64,000 nt of DNA from contig CALNZV010000006.1 of the NCBI GenBank assembly GCA_942491115.1, forward strand, positions 186,001-250,000. The letters run 5' to 3'. Under the pieces are notes generated by a model, which was not told where the DNA came from, did no database searches, and was given only the letters and a program-made list of their open reading frames with translations. This DNA is from CALNZV01 sp942491115 (GTDB lineage Bacteria; Desulfobacterota; Desulfobacteria; Desulfobacterales; UBA5852). The stretch's first letter is position 1; every line of letters starts with the position of its first letter. This document shows positions 1-8,052 of the stretch, one piece after another. The position numbers were made by a program, and so were the translations under genes.

Positions 1-306
1 TTTTTTTCAGGTGCAACAGCGTATATCCGAATTCTGGATGTTAGTCTCGCCGACGCCCCGTCGGGTGTGGTTGTCGAATCGATTCTCCCCGACCTTACTC
101 AAAGCGAAGAAAGCGCTCATCCCATAGCATTCTCGATCGCCTGCCCTCAACTTGACTACCGCCGCTCCTATGCCCTTGAGGTCCATATCGATGTTGATGG
201 GGATGGAGACGTTACCATTGGTGATTTCATTTCTATGGAAAGTTATCCTGTTATGCCGTCAATACCGGATGTCCATATTGACGTTAAGGTAAGACGAATT
301 CAATGA
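1..306 (+). CDS. YbaY/YscW-family lipoprotein, 5' truncated
   Basis: The reading frame is open from the first base of the window, so the start and any lipobox lie outside it. The visible 101 residues begin GATAYIRILDVSLADAPS, then an IAFSIACP strand and a RRSYALEVHIDVDGDGD turn, and end in a YPV strand and VHIDVKVRRIQ. This order (small beta domain, 'R-Y-x-L-x-x-x-I', 'YPV') is the pattern of YbaY/YscW-type lipoproteins, which are usually anchored in the outer membrane and lack a defined reaction. An internal GTG at 67 is not a convincing start because homology continues upstream. The family call is from memory of the motif, not a search. Confidence 0.65.
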   Translation, partial: FFSGATAYIRILDVSLADAPSGVVVESILPDLTQSEESAHPIAFSIACPQLDYRRSYALEVHIDVDGDGDVTIGDFISMESYPVMPSIPDVHIDVKVRRIQ

Positions 307-686
307 TCTTTATTTAGAAAAGAGAAATAATATTTATCATTATTTTATTAAAAACCTTCTGTTATAAATTCAGCTAAATCGAAAAGTTCCGTAATGAAAA
401 GAATGAGATTAATCAAGGTATATTGGATTAATAGCTACCCGGCTTCTCACCATCCATTTCCAACTCCCTTTGTATTCTCCTCGTAATATTTGACCACCAT
501 TATTTTTCAGATAACATTTCTAATCATTTTCTGAATATTGTTTTATTCATATCGTTTTAGCATTCATTTACATGCTGAGTATTGGTTAAACCAATACATT
601 AATGGAAGCCAGAAAGGAGGTGAAATCCAACGTAGACCAATAACCAAAACGATAGTAGATACTTTTTAAAATGAGGGAGGTGAATC
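307..686. other. AT-rich intergenic region, no gene seen
   Basis: About 380 bases of AT-rich sequence separate the lipoprotein gene from the next one. I see no convincing ORF, tRNA or terminator. Two strong Shine-Dalgarno-like purine runs occur near the end (AGAAAGGAGGTG at about 611 and GAGGGAGGTG at about 672). Only the second is followed by a long ORF; the first would serve a 13-codon reading frame starting at about 601 or nothing. Confidence 0.5.
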
Positions 687-1682
687 ATGGAATCCAGGCT
701 GCTGGTTGGAGACAATTTTGAGATCATCCGAATGCGGGAGTTTAAATTAAAAACAGAATATAAAAGCGATCGTGGAGAAGATCCGGATTTGGAGTATCTC
801 AAGAGGCAGATAGAAGCAGAGAACAAGTGGGCACTCAGCACTATCAATGCTGAAGTAAGGGCAGACCGATCCAAGCTAACGGATATAAAAACGATGGCGG
901 AAATTCGTCGAACGAGTGTAGATGTCATCAATAGAAAGGTTATCGAAGAGGAGACGCGATCTTATGATGCCTTTTTAGAGGCGAAATCAGAAGTGTCCGA
1001 ACCCAATTTCGACATGGTTGAAATACAAGAGAAAGAGCTGGCTTTAGCACAGAAAATTGAAGCCGAATTGACCTCTTCTGGGAACCCATACGCTCAAGGT
1101 TACCTTAACAATCCTTCCTACGCTGGCTGGTGGTCAAGTTGGAACGGGGAAAGCGAGGAGCGGCCAAGCCATCAATATTGGTCAGGCCCAAGGAACATGG
1201 ATGTAAAAGCGCAGGCATTCGGCGAAGGGTGGTACGATTCCGACTACAGTAAAATCCACGGATATCTCGCCTACAAGCTCAACCCACCTTTCTACGGCAT
1301 CCTTCGTATCACTGTTTGGCCATGGGTTCATGCATGGTGGAGTTTGTATTCCAATGACACCTGGTATAGCAGCAAATACGCCAGGGTCTCATTGTACACT
1401 TGGGTGGACCTTCATCAGCACTGGTGGAGGAGTCGACAGTATGCACAGCGTTTTACCAAAGGTGGCGATGAAATCCACCCGACTCAGCGGGGAAGAATTG
1501 ATGCAGGTTACTTCCATGTATACGAAGCGAATGTAGCCCACAGTGATACCGTTACTATTCGGGTTGGTGTTCAGGCGTATGGACGGGCGAAAGGCGGCGG
1601 AAGTCACGCTGCGATGGATGTGATGAGCGGTTCTGGTAACTATTTCTATGTTCCTCATGTGCATTGGTACCTATACCGGTGA
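687..1682 (+). CDS. Trp/Tyr-rich hypothetical protein
   Basis: I do not recognise this 331-residue protein. Residues 1-125 are highly charged and predicted helical, with no membrane segment or signal peptide. Residues 130-331 are strikingly rich in Trp, Tyr, Gly and His (for example AGWWSSWNG and WPWVHAWWSLY), which suggests a beta-sandwich or carbohydrate/surface-binding fold rather than an enzyme with an obvious catalytic motif. The start is set by a GAGGGAGGTG ribosome site eight bases upstream of ATG. The flanks are AT-rich and mobile-element remnants lie just downstream, so it is probably accessory. A secreted or structural role is speculation. Confidence 0.6.
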   Translation: MESRLLVGDNFEIIRMREFKLKTEYKSDRGEDPDLEYLKRQIEAENKWALSTINAEVRADRSKLTDIKTMAEIRRTSVDVINRKVIEEETRSYDAFLEAKSEVSEPNFDMVEIQEKELALAQKIEAELTSSGNPYAQGYLNNPSYAGWWSSWNGESEERPSHQYWSGPRNMDVKAQAFGEGWYDSDYSKIHGYLAYKLNPPFYGILRITVWPWVHAWWSLYSNDTWYSSKYARVSLYTWVDLHQHWWRSRQYAQRFTKGGDEIHPTQRGRIDAGYFHVYEANVAHSDTVTIRVGVQAYGRAKGGGSHAAMDVMSGSGNYFYVPHVHWYLYR

Positions 1683-1867
1683 GGTATTCCTTTGGATACC
1701 GCAGGAAGCCCAGTACATTTTTATCTTTTAGCATAAGCGATTAATCGGCGAGGGCGTCCCTCATGTCATCTTAATTTCGATTCAAGACCTTTTCCCAGGA
1801 TACTTTGCGAACGGTTCAACCGTACCTACTGAGATGAAGTGCTGGTTTTTTAGGTTTTCTCAACGTG

Positions 1868-1995
1868 AGCGGAGTTCAGGAGTTCACTGAAGGATGGATT
1901 TCTGAATTCAACCGGCAGCGCCCCCATGAATCCCTGAACGACCTCACACCATCGGAGTATCTTGGAATGAATTCGCCGAATTCTCTACAAATTGC
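1868..1995 (+). pseudogene. IS3-family transposase C-terminal remnant
   Basis: The translation contains WISEFNRQRPHESLNDLTP followed by SEYL. This is the characteristic C-terminal end of the IS3-family OrfB (rve integrase core), which normally reads like 'W-x-x-x-Y/F-N-x-x-R-P-H-x-S-L-x-x-x-T-P-x-x-Y'. Only about 40 residues are present. The catalytic DDE residues and OrfA are absent and the frame runs on into unrelated sequence. This is a dead fragment marking past insertion next to the RAYT element. Confidence 0.7.
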
Positions 1996-2152
1996 GGCAC
2001 TAACTTGTGGCGGTTTACAGACGGCTTGGCAGTTCCGAAACACTGCCAGGCTGGCTGCATTCCCTGATACCGCAGCACATATCCCCACCGATGTCATCGA
2101 TGAAAGGTCTTTACCCCACAATCTGACCATTCTGATCAGAACGACAGCGATC

Positions 2153-2187
2153 TGACCCCCTCTCCCTTTGAGGACTGGATGGGGTCA
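2153..2187. repeat. Short inverted repeat (CTGACCCC/GGGGTCAG)
   Basis: CTGACCCC at 2153-2160 is the exact reverse complement of GGGGTCAG at 2180-2187. It sits just after the IS3 remnant and upstream of the RAYT element, so it may be an insertion-sequence end or a hairpin. No U-tract follows, so it is not a standard terminator. Confidence 0.4.
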
Positions 2188-2232
2188 GGAAGTATCCCCC
2201 TCCTCTAACCGCCGTTTCCGATACCATTCCCG

Positions 2233-2294
2233 ATTCTGATCTAAATCCTTCACCTATGGTAGGAGGCCCCTGGAAGGTTCGACCGGTCCGGGGA
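2233..2294. repeat. Dispersed repeat, copy A (RAYT-linked)
   Basis: This stretch shares a conserved order of blocks with 56067-56122: ATTCTGATCTAAA, then CCTTC-ACCT, then GTAGGAGGCCCC, then TTC-ACCGG-CCGG. Copy A lies immediately upstream of the RAYT transposase, the usual place for a REP-type element mobilised by such a transposase. The similarity is by eye, with a few indels. Confidence 0.55.
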
Positions 2295-2309
2295 GATTAG
2301 GAGAGATTA

Positions 2310-3343
2310 GGGTCAAACCTTGATTAGTGATTAACAATTGAGAATTCATGCAGCCCGTGCTACAGGTTTTGACATGGCACGACAATGGCGTATCGAATAT
2401 CCTGGCGCGCTTTACCATGTGCTGTCACGTGGTAACGGGCGGCAGGATATTTTTTTGTCCGATCAGGATCGGAATGCTTTTCTCGATCTGCTGGAAGCGG
2501 TTTCCGAGCGGTATGGCATCGATATCTATGCCTATGTTTTGATGGACAATCATTACCATCTGCTGCTTAAGACCCAAGGGGCCAATTTATCCCGGGCCAT
2601 GCAATGGTTCGGAACGGCCTATACGCGCCGCTTTCATGGGCGCAACCGCACAAGCGGCCACTTGTTTCAGGGGCGCTTCAAAAGCATTCTCGTAGAAAAT
2701 GACGCCTATCTATTGCGCCTGTCCTGCTACATTCATCGCAATCCCCTGAGGGCCGGCACCGTCACACGTCTGGCCGACTATCCCTGGAGCAGCTATCGCT
2801 ATTATGCCTATAGGAAAAGTCCGCCGGCATGGCTTAAAACCGGTATGATCCTCGATCAACTTGCCGCCGCCAACCCGCAAGCCGCCTACCGTAGAAAAGT
2901 CCGGCAGTATTCGGAAGAAAAAGCCAGTTTTTGGGAAGATGTCAAGCACGGACTGGCCCATGGGTCAGAGGCTTTTCTGAATCAGCTTAAAGAACAATTT
3001 CTCAGCGAGAGGCTGGATGCCGAGCTTCCCCAGCACAATCGCCTGCTGCTGGATATCGACCCCCAAGCATTGGCGGGGCAGGCGGCAGCGGCCTTGGGGT
3101 TGGATTTGCACAAGGTGCAACATACGCGGCGGATATCACAGCGTGTCAAAGAGAAGCGCGATATGCTGATTTTTCTTTTATGGGAGACTGGGAGGCTGAG
3201 CAACCAGCGCATCGCATCGCTATTGGGGTTGACCTATTCCAGCATCAGCCGGCGTGTAAGTCTGTTCAAAACCGAGATGGCGAATAACAAGCGTTTGGAA
3301 TCAGATTACCGTTGTTTTAAATCACAGATCAAGGTTTGACCCC
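2310..3343 (+). mobile_element. RAYT element with 15-bp inverted repeats
   Basis: The segment is bounded by gggtcaaaccttgat (2310-2324) and its exact reverse complement atcaaggtttgaccc (3329-3343). The single gene inside ends within the right repeat, its TGA stop being part of it. This compact layout, with a Y1-type transposase and dispersed repeats elsewhere (56067-56122), fits a REP-associated tyrosine transposase unit. It appears to have landed at the 5' end of the next ORF, whose apparent start overlaps the right repeat. Confidence 0.7.
2374..3339 (+). CDS. REP-associated tyrosine (RAYT/IS200-like Y1) transposase
   Basis: This 321-residue protein starts MARQWRIEYPGALYHVLSRG, the standard beginning of the transposase_17 (IS200-like) domain. 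The HUH metal motif is H60-Y-H62 in MDNHYHLLLK and the likely nucleophile is Tyr119 in CYIHRNPLRAG. The C-terminal ~90 residues resemble a DnaA-type helix-turn-helix (LLWETGRLSNQRIASLLG), common in long RAYTs. Such enzymes cut and join single-stranded REP/BIME hairpins. I prefer the ATG at 2374; an upstream TTG at 2338 would add 12 unrelated residues. The stop lies in the right inverted repeat. It appears intact. Confidence 0.88.
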   Translation: MARQWRIEYPGALYHVLSRGNGRQDIFLSDQDRNAFLDLLEAVSERYGIDIYAYVLMDNHYHLLLKTQGANLSRAMQWFGTAYTRRFHGRNRTSGHLFQGRFKSILVENDAYLLRLSCYIHRNPLRAGTVTRLADYPWSSYRYYAYRKSPPAWLKTGMILDQLAAANPQAAYRRKVRQYSEEKASFWEDVKHGLAHGSEAFLNQLKEQFLSERLDAELPQHNRLLLDIDPQALAGQAAAALGLDLHKVQHTRRISQRVKEKRDMLIFLLWETGRLSNQRIASLLGLTYSSISRRVSLFKTEMANNKRLESDYRCFKSQIKV

Positions 3344-4109
3344 AAAACCCCCCCTTATCCCTGTTGGTGATCTTTCGCAGCACGTTTTACTCAATATTTG
3401 CTATATGCTTCAGAACGGTTTGGTACTTTACGATGACATCAATAAGTGCTCCGTTCCGGGTATTGAGCAGTTTGAAGATATTGTGGACGTAGCAAATGTC
3501 TGGCCCATCACCTTTGTGGAGCAATGGTCGTTATCGGAGTTGACCGTCGAACTCGGGACAAGCTGCTATGCCGGTGTCTTGATGCTCCAGGCTATGGGTC
3601 TTGGGGGATGGATGTTCAACGGAATCGACCCGTTTGCCATGATGGGTGCCAGTGGCGACCCAAAAGTGCCAGGCCTGGGATTCCGGTATGACAAGGATGA
3701 TCGGTGGCCCTACCCGAACCCCACTGGACTGCAGGGTGTGATGGAAGGCTACTGTCCGCCCCATCACCAGGATATGCGAGCCGCCGTGGATACACTTTGT
3801 GAGCGCAAATTTGGACCGGGAGGACCATTTCATCCTGACACGCCCGGTCCGTGGAAGGACAGTCGTAAAGTACGTTCGGCCGCGCAGGTCCATGGCGAAA
3901 GGTTTAGGGAGTGCGTTGCGCTCCAGACCCAGTACGTATACGACACCTTTGGCAAGTTTCCTGGTACGGTGCCCTCCATGTTCCTCATCATGTACTTACA
4001 GGCACATCACCTCGACCTGGATTTTTATGACAAGTTCTACAAACCTGGAGCGTATTTAAAGGCGCACGACATGCATAGGGCACATTGGCACTCGGACGAC
4101 TCAGCCTGA
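3336..4109 (+). CDS. Hypothetical protein, 5' end cut by RAYT insertion
   Basis: I do not recognise this 257-residue frame. The apparent ATG lies inside the right inverted repeat of the RAYT element, so the true N-terminus has probably been displaced and this is a 3' gene remnant. Visible features include a Gly/Met-rich stretch (MLQAMGLGGWMFNGIDPF), a PGLGFRYDKDDRWPYPNP segment and several His near the end (KAHDMHRAHWHSDDSA). There is no signal peptide. It lies just upstream of the first attC-like site and could be the last gene of a leading cassette. Function unknown. Confidence 0.45.
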   Translation: MTPKPPLIPVGDLSQHVLLNICYMLQNGLVLYDDINKCSVPGIEQFEDIVDVANVWPITFVEQWSLSELTVELGTSCYAGVLMLQAMGLGGWMFNGIDPFAMMGASGDPKVPGLGFRYDKDDRWPYPNPTGLQGVMEGYCPPHHQDMRAAVDTLCERKFGPGGPFHPDTPGPWKDSRKVRSAAQVHGERFRECVALQTQYVYDTFGKFPGTVPSMFLIMYLQAHHLDLDFYDKFYKPGAYLKAHDMHRAHWHSDDSA

Positions 4110-4160
4110 ATTTATGGAATAGGCTGTACCAGATCCTGTAAAATGACAAAAAGTAGAAAG

Positions 4161-4225
4161 GCCTAACAAGGCGCTTGCAGTCGGACGCGCAAAAAGCCGC
4201 GCGCCGCTGATGCTGAGCGTTGTGC
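4161..4225 (+). repeat. attC-like recombination site 1
   Basis: The left core is GCCTAAC and the right core GTTGTGC, enclosing GGCGCTTGCAGTCGGACGCG and CGCGCCGCTGATGCTGAGC, which pair imperfectly with unpaired bases, as in folded integron attC sites. At 65 bp it is the usual length of a short attC. The right core departs from GTTRRRY at one position. It precedes the BrnT/BrnA cassette. Confidence 0.7.
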
Positions 4226-4279
4226 CTAAAAGAAATATTTCTCCTTGAAAAATGTGCATCCCAGATATATACTCAAGAC

Positions 4280-4588
4280 ATGGATAAGACATACATGGGC
4301 ATATTGAGCCAATGTGAAGGCTTTGAGTGGGATGGTGGGAATATAAATAAAAATTGGCTGAAACATAAAGTCAGTCCAGCAGAATGTGAGCAGATATTTT
4401 TCAATAGACCACTCGTAATCCAAGATGACACAAAACATTCAGAGGAAGAAAAACGGTTTTATGCACTTGGAAGAACTGACTCAAAAAGAACCCTATTCAT
4501 TGCCTTTACTGTCAGAAACAAGCGTATTCGTGTCATTTCAGCAAGAGACATGAGTCGAGAAGAAAGGGAGGTATACAGTAATGAGTAA
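4280..4588 (+). CDS. brnT: BrnT family toxin
   Basis: About 102 residues with the BrnT pattern: FEWDGGNINKNWLKHKVS near the start, then IFFNRPLVIQDDTKHSEEEK, a RFYALGRT turn, and the ending RIRVISARDMSREEREVY. BrnT is a RelE-fold ribonuclease that cleaves mRNA when its antitoxin is lost. Starts at 4280 or 4295 (MGILSQ) are both possible; an upstream TTG at 4220 lies in attC1 and is unlikely. The antitoxin gene overlaps it by eight bases, the normal toxin-first BrnTA order. Toxin-antitoxin pairs are typical stabilisers of integron arrays. Confidence 0.85.
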   Translation: MDKTYMGILSQCEGFEWDGGNINKNWLKHKVSPAECEQIFFNRPLVIQDDTKHSEEEKRFYALGRTDSKRTLFIAFTVRNKRIRVISARDMSREEREVYSNE

Positions 4589-4850
4589 ACGAATACCGAA
4601 ATTTAAGAACGAAGAAGAAGAAAGAGAGTTTTGGGCAACTCATGACTCCACTGATTACATTAGCTGGGATAAAGCTGAAAGAATAACATTTTCTAATCTT
4701 AAACCTTCAGTTAAAAAAATATCCCTTCGTTTACCGGAAACTATGATTGAGGAGCTCAAACTTCTAGCAAACAAAAGAGATGTTCCATATCAATCTCTTT
4801 TAAAAATCTTTCTTGCTGAGCGTATTGAAAAAGAACTTAATGCGAATTAA
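4581..4850 (+). CDS. brnA: BrnA/CopG-type antitoxin
   Basis: The 89-residue product starts MSKRIPKFKNEEEEREFW and continues with a DSTDYISWDKAE linker, as in antitoxins paired with BrnT. It ends in a ribbon-helix-helix-like segment (SVKKISLRLPETMIEELKLL, then ANKRDVPYQSLLKIF). This segment should dimerise and bind the operon promoter, while the acidic N-terminal arm wraps the toxin. The ATG overlaps the end of brnT, with AGAAAGGGAGG just upstream as ribosome site, so the pair is translationally coupled. It is one attC-bounded cassette. Confidence 0.82.
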   Translation: MSKRIPKFKNEEEEREFWATHDSTDYISWDKAERITFSNLKPSVKKISLRLPETMIEELKLLANKRDVPYQSLLKIFLAERIEKELNAN

Positions 4851-5112
4851 CCAAGAAAACGGCGGTGGAAGAAATGAAATGTGTAAGAAAGAGACCATAA
4901 GGAGGTAATGGAAAAAAAAGGGGGAACACCTCCCCAGAACCCTCCCATCCCACATCACACGCAGACACGACACACACCACAAAACGAACGCGAACAGAGA
5001 GAACACGCACAAACAAAACCCCCCAAACCTATACCTCTCCCACCACCCATCCCCTCCCGCAAGGGAAATCCTGAACCTTCCCCCAGGCGGAACTATCAAA
5101 GAGAAAAAAATT
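4851..5112. other. Low-complexity A/C-rich tract, no convincing gene
   Basis: From about 4920 to 5090 the plus strand is almost devoid of T and poor in G, with runs of CACACA, CCCC and AAAA. An 89-codon frame over it (4908-5177) encodes only Pro, Thr, His, Arg and Gln repeats and runs through attC2, so I do not accept it as a gene. The composition is unlike anything else in the window and lies between brnA and its attC. Confidence 0.5.
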
Positions 5113-5170
5113 GCACAACCAAGCGTTTGAGCGGACGCCATGATTGGCGCCGCTCAACTCCACGTTATGC
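5113..5170 (+). repeat. attC-like recombination site 2
   Basis: GCACAAC at the left and GTTATGC at the right bound AAGCGTTTGAGCGGACGCC and GGCGCCGCTCAACTC. The inner arms pair (GAGCGG-CGCC with GGCGCCGCTC) with a bulged base, the hallmark of attC. It shares its outer arms with site 8 at 10333, as members of one array often do. Confidence 0.72.
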
Positions 5171-5193
5171 GGCTTGAATAGGGAATAGAGGAA

Positions 5194-5379
5194 GTGAAGG
5201 TCAAGGAGTTGATCAAAAGTATAGAGAAGGATGGCTGGGAGATGGTCAGGATGCGAGGAAGCCATCGTCAATATCGGCATCCTGAAAAGAGCGGGACGGT
5301 CACTGTAGCTGGGAAGCCAAGTGCCGATATACCGCCCGGTACATTGGCGAGCATCCTCAAGCAGGCTGGTCTAAAATAG
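5194..5379 (+). CDS. hicA: HicA family toxin
   Basis: A 61-residue protein with the double-stranded-RNA-binding-like HicA fold: VKELIKSIEKDGWEMVRMRG, then SHRQYRHPEK carrying the catalytic His (SHRQY), and the ending IPPGTLASILKQAGLK. HicA cleaves mRNA independently of the ribosome. AGAGGAAG provides the ribosome site; the start is GTG at 5194. hicB follows after 16 bases. The pair is one attC-bounded cassette. Confidence 0.9.
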   Translation: MKVKELIKSIEKDGWEMVRMRGSHRQYRHPEKSGTVTVAGKPSADIPPGTLASILKQAGLK

Positions 5380-5395
5380 TCGCGAGGAACATGTT

Positions 5396-5611
5396 ATGAA
5401 ATATATGGTAGTTATCGAGAAAGGCGAGGCTGGGTATGGTGCGCATGTGCCTGATTTACCCGGATGTATTGCCGCAGCTGAGACGCGGGAAGAAGTTCTG
5501 GAGCTTATAAAGGGCGCCATCGAGTTTCATATCGAGGGCCTCATTGAAGCTGGTGAGCCTGTTCCGCCGCCCTCCTCAGTCAGCGAACTCATTGAAGTTA
5601 ACGCCGCATAA
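5396..5611 (+). CDS. hicB: HicB family antitoxin
   Basis: 71 residues with the HicB partial RNase H-like fold: MVVIEKGEAGYGAHVPDLPG, then CIAAAETREEVLELIKGAIE and HIEGLIEAGEPVPPP. The short form lacks an obvious C-terminal DNA-binding domain. It neutralises HicA. Its TAA stop lies inside the left core (GCATAAC) of the next attC-like site, showing how tightly gene and recombination site are packed. Confidence 0.9.
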   Translation: MKYMVVIEKGEAGYGAHVPDLPGCIAAAETREEVLELIKGAIEFHIEGLIEAGEPVPPPSSVSELIEVNAA

Positions 5612-5695
5612 CAAATCACCGAAGCCGACGCCCAAGACCTACGCTCTTGGGTTTCCTCCGCTTCGCTCCGGCGCGGCTTGGTTCAGCCGTTATGT
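5606..5695 (+). repeat. attC-like recombination site 3
   Basis: GCATAAC and GTTATGT bound a 90-bp structure. Outer arms ACCGAAGCCG and CGGCTTGGTTCAG pair imperfectly, and an inner hairpin CCCAAG...CTTGGG forms the variable terminal structure. The left core contains the hicB stop codon. Confidence 0.75.
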
Positions 5696-5713
5696 GCTCA
5701 TCAGAATAGTGTC

Positions 5714-5926
5714 ATGAAACATAAAACGACTAAAATGCATTCAGGTGGGGTAGCCCTTATACTTGATCCGAAATCGACTTGGTCCAAATTCCTCAAACGT
5801 TCGAGATTTTGGGCCAGTAAATTGCGGGCAGAAGTAATAGGAGAACCAGTTATTACCGTTGATGAATGCATGTTAGAGGTCAAATTAGATGGTGGTTTTT
5901 TTTTGATAACATATGATGATTTGTAA
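5714..5926 (+). CDS. Small hypothetical cassette protein
   Basis: About 70 residues if started at ATG 5714 (MKHKTTKMHSGGVALILDPK); an upstream GTG at 5678 falls inside attC3 and is rejected. The product has a short hydrophobic strand, a basic KFLKRSRFWASKLRAEV helix, and ends LDGGFFLITYDDL. No domain recognised and no good ribosome site. It sits between attC-like sites 3 and 4, and orphan genes of this size are typical of integron cassettes. Confidence 0.5.
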   Translation: MKHKTTKMHSGGVALILDPKSTWSKFLKRSRFWASKLRAEVIGEPVITVDECMLEVKLDGGFFLITYDDL

Positions 5927-6004
5927 AGCTCAATTCAATTGGAACCTAAAAAACCAGAATTTAATGAAATTGTTTTGAATATCCAATCAAAATTGAACAG
6001 TAGC

Positions 6005-6076
6005 ACATAACAAGTCGCTGGAGAATCGACGGGAAAACGCTGGCGCGTTTCCCGCGTCTCAGCTCCAGCGTTGGCG
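6005..6076 (+). repeat. attC-like recombination site 4
   Basis: ACATAAC at the left and GTTGGCG at the right bound strongly paired arms: CGCTGGAG with CTCCAGCG, and an inner GGGAAAACGC with GCGTTTCCC. The right core matches GTTRRRY only in its first five bases. Confidence 0.65.
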
Positions 6077-6092
6077 CCTCGCTGCGCTCGTC

Positions 6093-6302
6093 GCCAACGG
6101 GCGAGCTGAGCTGATGCTCCACCGCCCTGTTGGCTCGAAGACAATCGACACCATTATCAATCAAATAACCAATAAAAAGTTGGCTTGAGCGCTGATTCGC
6201 GGGAGCCAACATAACGCTGGAGCGTGTCACGGTCGTCACCTGGCAAAAATGCTTCGCATTTTTACCCACTCCTCCCGTGCACCTCAGCTCGCCCGTTAGT
6301 GT
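6093..6302 (+). repeat. attC-like site 5, long or compound
   Basis: GCCAACGGGCGAGCTGAG (6093-6110) pairs with CTCAGCTCGCCCGTTAG (6283-6299), and GTTAGTG gives a right core. About 170 bases lie between, with no ORF. Inside, GAGCCAACATAACGCTGGAG near 6203 resembles the start of site 4, so this may be two nested or fused attC sites around a gene-less cassette. The IS110 element begins about 28 bases further on. Confidence 0.5.
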
Positions 6303-6330
6303 TCTGTTGAAGATGCAAGTCTTTTTCTAT

Positions 6331-7990
6331 TGGACACACCACGGGTATTCGATCCCGAGGGATTGATTTTTTTAACGACCCTCCCACAACAGCGCGCAAA
6401 CCGGATTGGGCGGCAAGGCCTCACGCGGGAGTTGCTCCCAACCGATCCTCGTAAGGCACGATTCGGGTTCTTCGCAATGGATGCGGACCCAACGGTTCTT
6501 TGTCCAGGTTTTTAGGAGCGGTGAGGGACCTGCACTAACGCTCTGGTTTTCCCCACCTCGGTGGGGTCCGATGCAAAATTCAGGTTTCCCCTCACCGCCC
6601 ACACCGGTATCGTGCGCGGCTGTCTTCAGGCGGCCTTTTTATGAGCCTCGTAGAAGGCGGTTGTGGCGATATCGATTTGGGGCGCGTAGCGGTGGTGGTC
6701 TTTGAGCATTCGGAAGACCACCCGAAGGATTTTGTCGTTCACGGCCATCAGCGCTCGCATGCCAGCCGCTTTTCCCGGCGATTGTTTTCTTCTGCGCTGG
6801 TAGAGGGCGATAAAGCCGGGTTCAAAGGCAATAAGCCGCAGGGCATAGCTGTAGAGCCAGTGGCGCAAAAATCCGCTTCCCACATGGGAGATTCTAGGGC
6901 GCTTTCGGATACTGCTGCCGCTCTCGTAGCGGCGGATATCGAGCCCTGCGAGTTTGACGAGTTGTTTGGCATTGTCGAACTCGTTGATATCTCCGATGGC
7001 GGTCAGTATGGCGGCGGCGGTGGGCTTTCCGATCCGTGGCAGGGTCAGCAGCAGTTGGAAGTCATCGCGATGCTCCAGCAGTTCAATGGCCTTGTCCCGC
7101 CACATTTGAGCTTTCTCCACGGCATCGGCAAGGTCGTGGGTCAGGGCCTTAATCTCAAACTCGTGGATCCGGTGGGGATCGTTGAGGCCCACGGTGTTTT
7201 TGGCTGCCGCATAAATGGTTTTGAACTTCTCTGCCCGCCACTGGCCGCAGCGCCGTCTGGGCCGCCATTTATCCAAGAAACGCAGCCGGCCGTTGCGTTT
7301 GATAGACTCGGGTGTCGGGTTGGCCGTTAGGAATCGCAGCGATGTGGGAAGCGTCAGGTCCCGGATCAGGGGATTGAGCTCCGGGAAGGACAACTCCAGA
7401 ACCCCCGGATCTGATTGCGCAGCCTGCTCACGCGTTTTTTTAAGAACATGTGCTTTCGCATCATGCGGTAGGCGGCTGCGAGCTCGGGATCTCGGACCAC
7501 TGGCAGGAAGAATTTTCCCTGGCAGAGCAGATCGTAGATGCTGTGGGCGTCTTTGCGGTCGGTCTTGCTGACGCCGTCGGCCATGGTTCTGCGGTTGTTT
7601 CTTACCGCCATGCAGTTGACCAGGCAGCAGTTGAATCCGCAGGCTTTCAGCCGTTCGTAGAGCGCATACCAGTAGATGCCAGATGGTTCCATGCAGATCA
7701 GCACCCGGTGGCAGCGCTGCTCGCTTTTGAGTTTACGGATAGTGGCCTCGAAGTTCTTGAAGCCGTCTTTTAGATTTTCAAATAAAATATGGCGCGCCAG
7801 GATATCTTCCTGAGTTCCGATGCAGGCGCTGTGGGTGCTTTTGCTGACATCCACGCCGATGATCAACAGGCCCGGTTGCTGGACATAGGCTTTACGCAAG
7901 TGGGGTTTTCGGCCATAATCCTTAAGTCTCATGGGACACTCCTTTGGTTGGATGGTTGTTGGGGAACATTCATCCTACCGGGGTGTGTCC
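6331..7990 (-). mobile_element. IS110-family insertion sequence
   Basis: The element spans about 1.66 kb around an IS110-type transposase. Near its ends lie TGGACACACCACGGG (from 6331) and CGGGGTGTGTCC (to 7990), which form an imperfect inverted repeat, as in the IS1111 subgroup. The transposase reads leftward. About 300 bases between the left end and the transposase stop are non-coding. The insertion lies in the cassette array between site 5 and the 8053 gene; IS1111-type elements are known to target attC sites. Confidence 0.7.
6626..7932 (-). pseudogene. IS110-family transposase, frameshifted
   Basis: The N-terminal frame (7932 down to 7366) has the DEDD RuvC-like domain: GVDVSKSTHSACIG, MEPSGIYWYAL, VSKTDRKDAHSIYD. 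The C-terminal frame (7393 down to 6626) has the transposase_20 domain with LLTLPRIGKPTAAAILTAIG, LAGLDIRRYESGSS and VGSGFLRHWLYSYAL (catalytic Ser region). The two join if one base is added to a run of five G (minus strand) near 7397: RNQIRG then VLELSFPELNP. It is therefore either inactivated, a homopolymer sequencing error, or a -1 slip site. IS110 elements normally need no frameshift. Apart from this both halves look intact. Confidence 0.8.
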
Positions 7991-8052
7991 TGTGAGATCA
8001 ATTACTCCGCTGATCTCTTATACGATGACTTAAAAAGGAAAGAGAACCTCCA

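Noticed and set aside
4908..5177. 89-codon plus-strand ORF in the A/C-rich tract
   Set aside because: Its composition is only Pro/Thr/His/Arg/Gln low complexity and it runs through attC-like site 2.
6641..7330. 229-codon plus-strand ORF
   Set aside because: Antisense shadow of the IS110 transposase C-terminal half.
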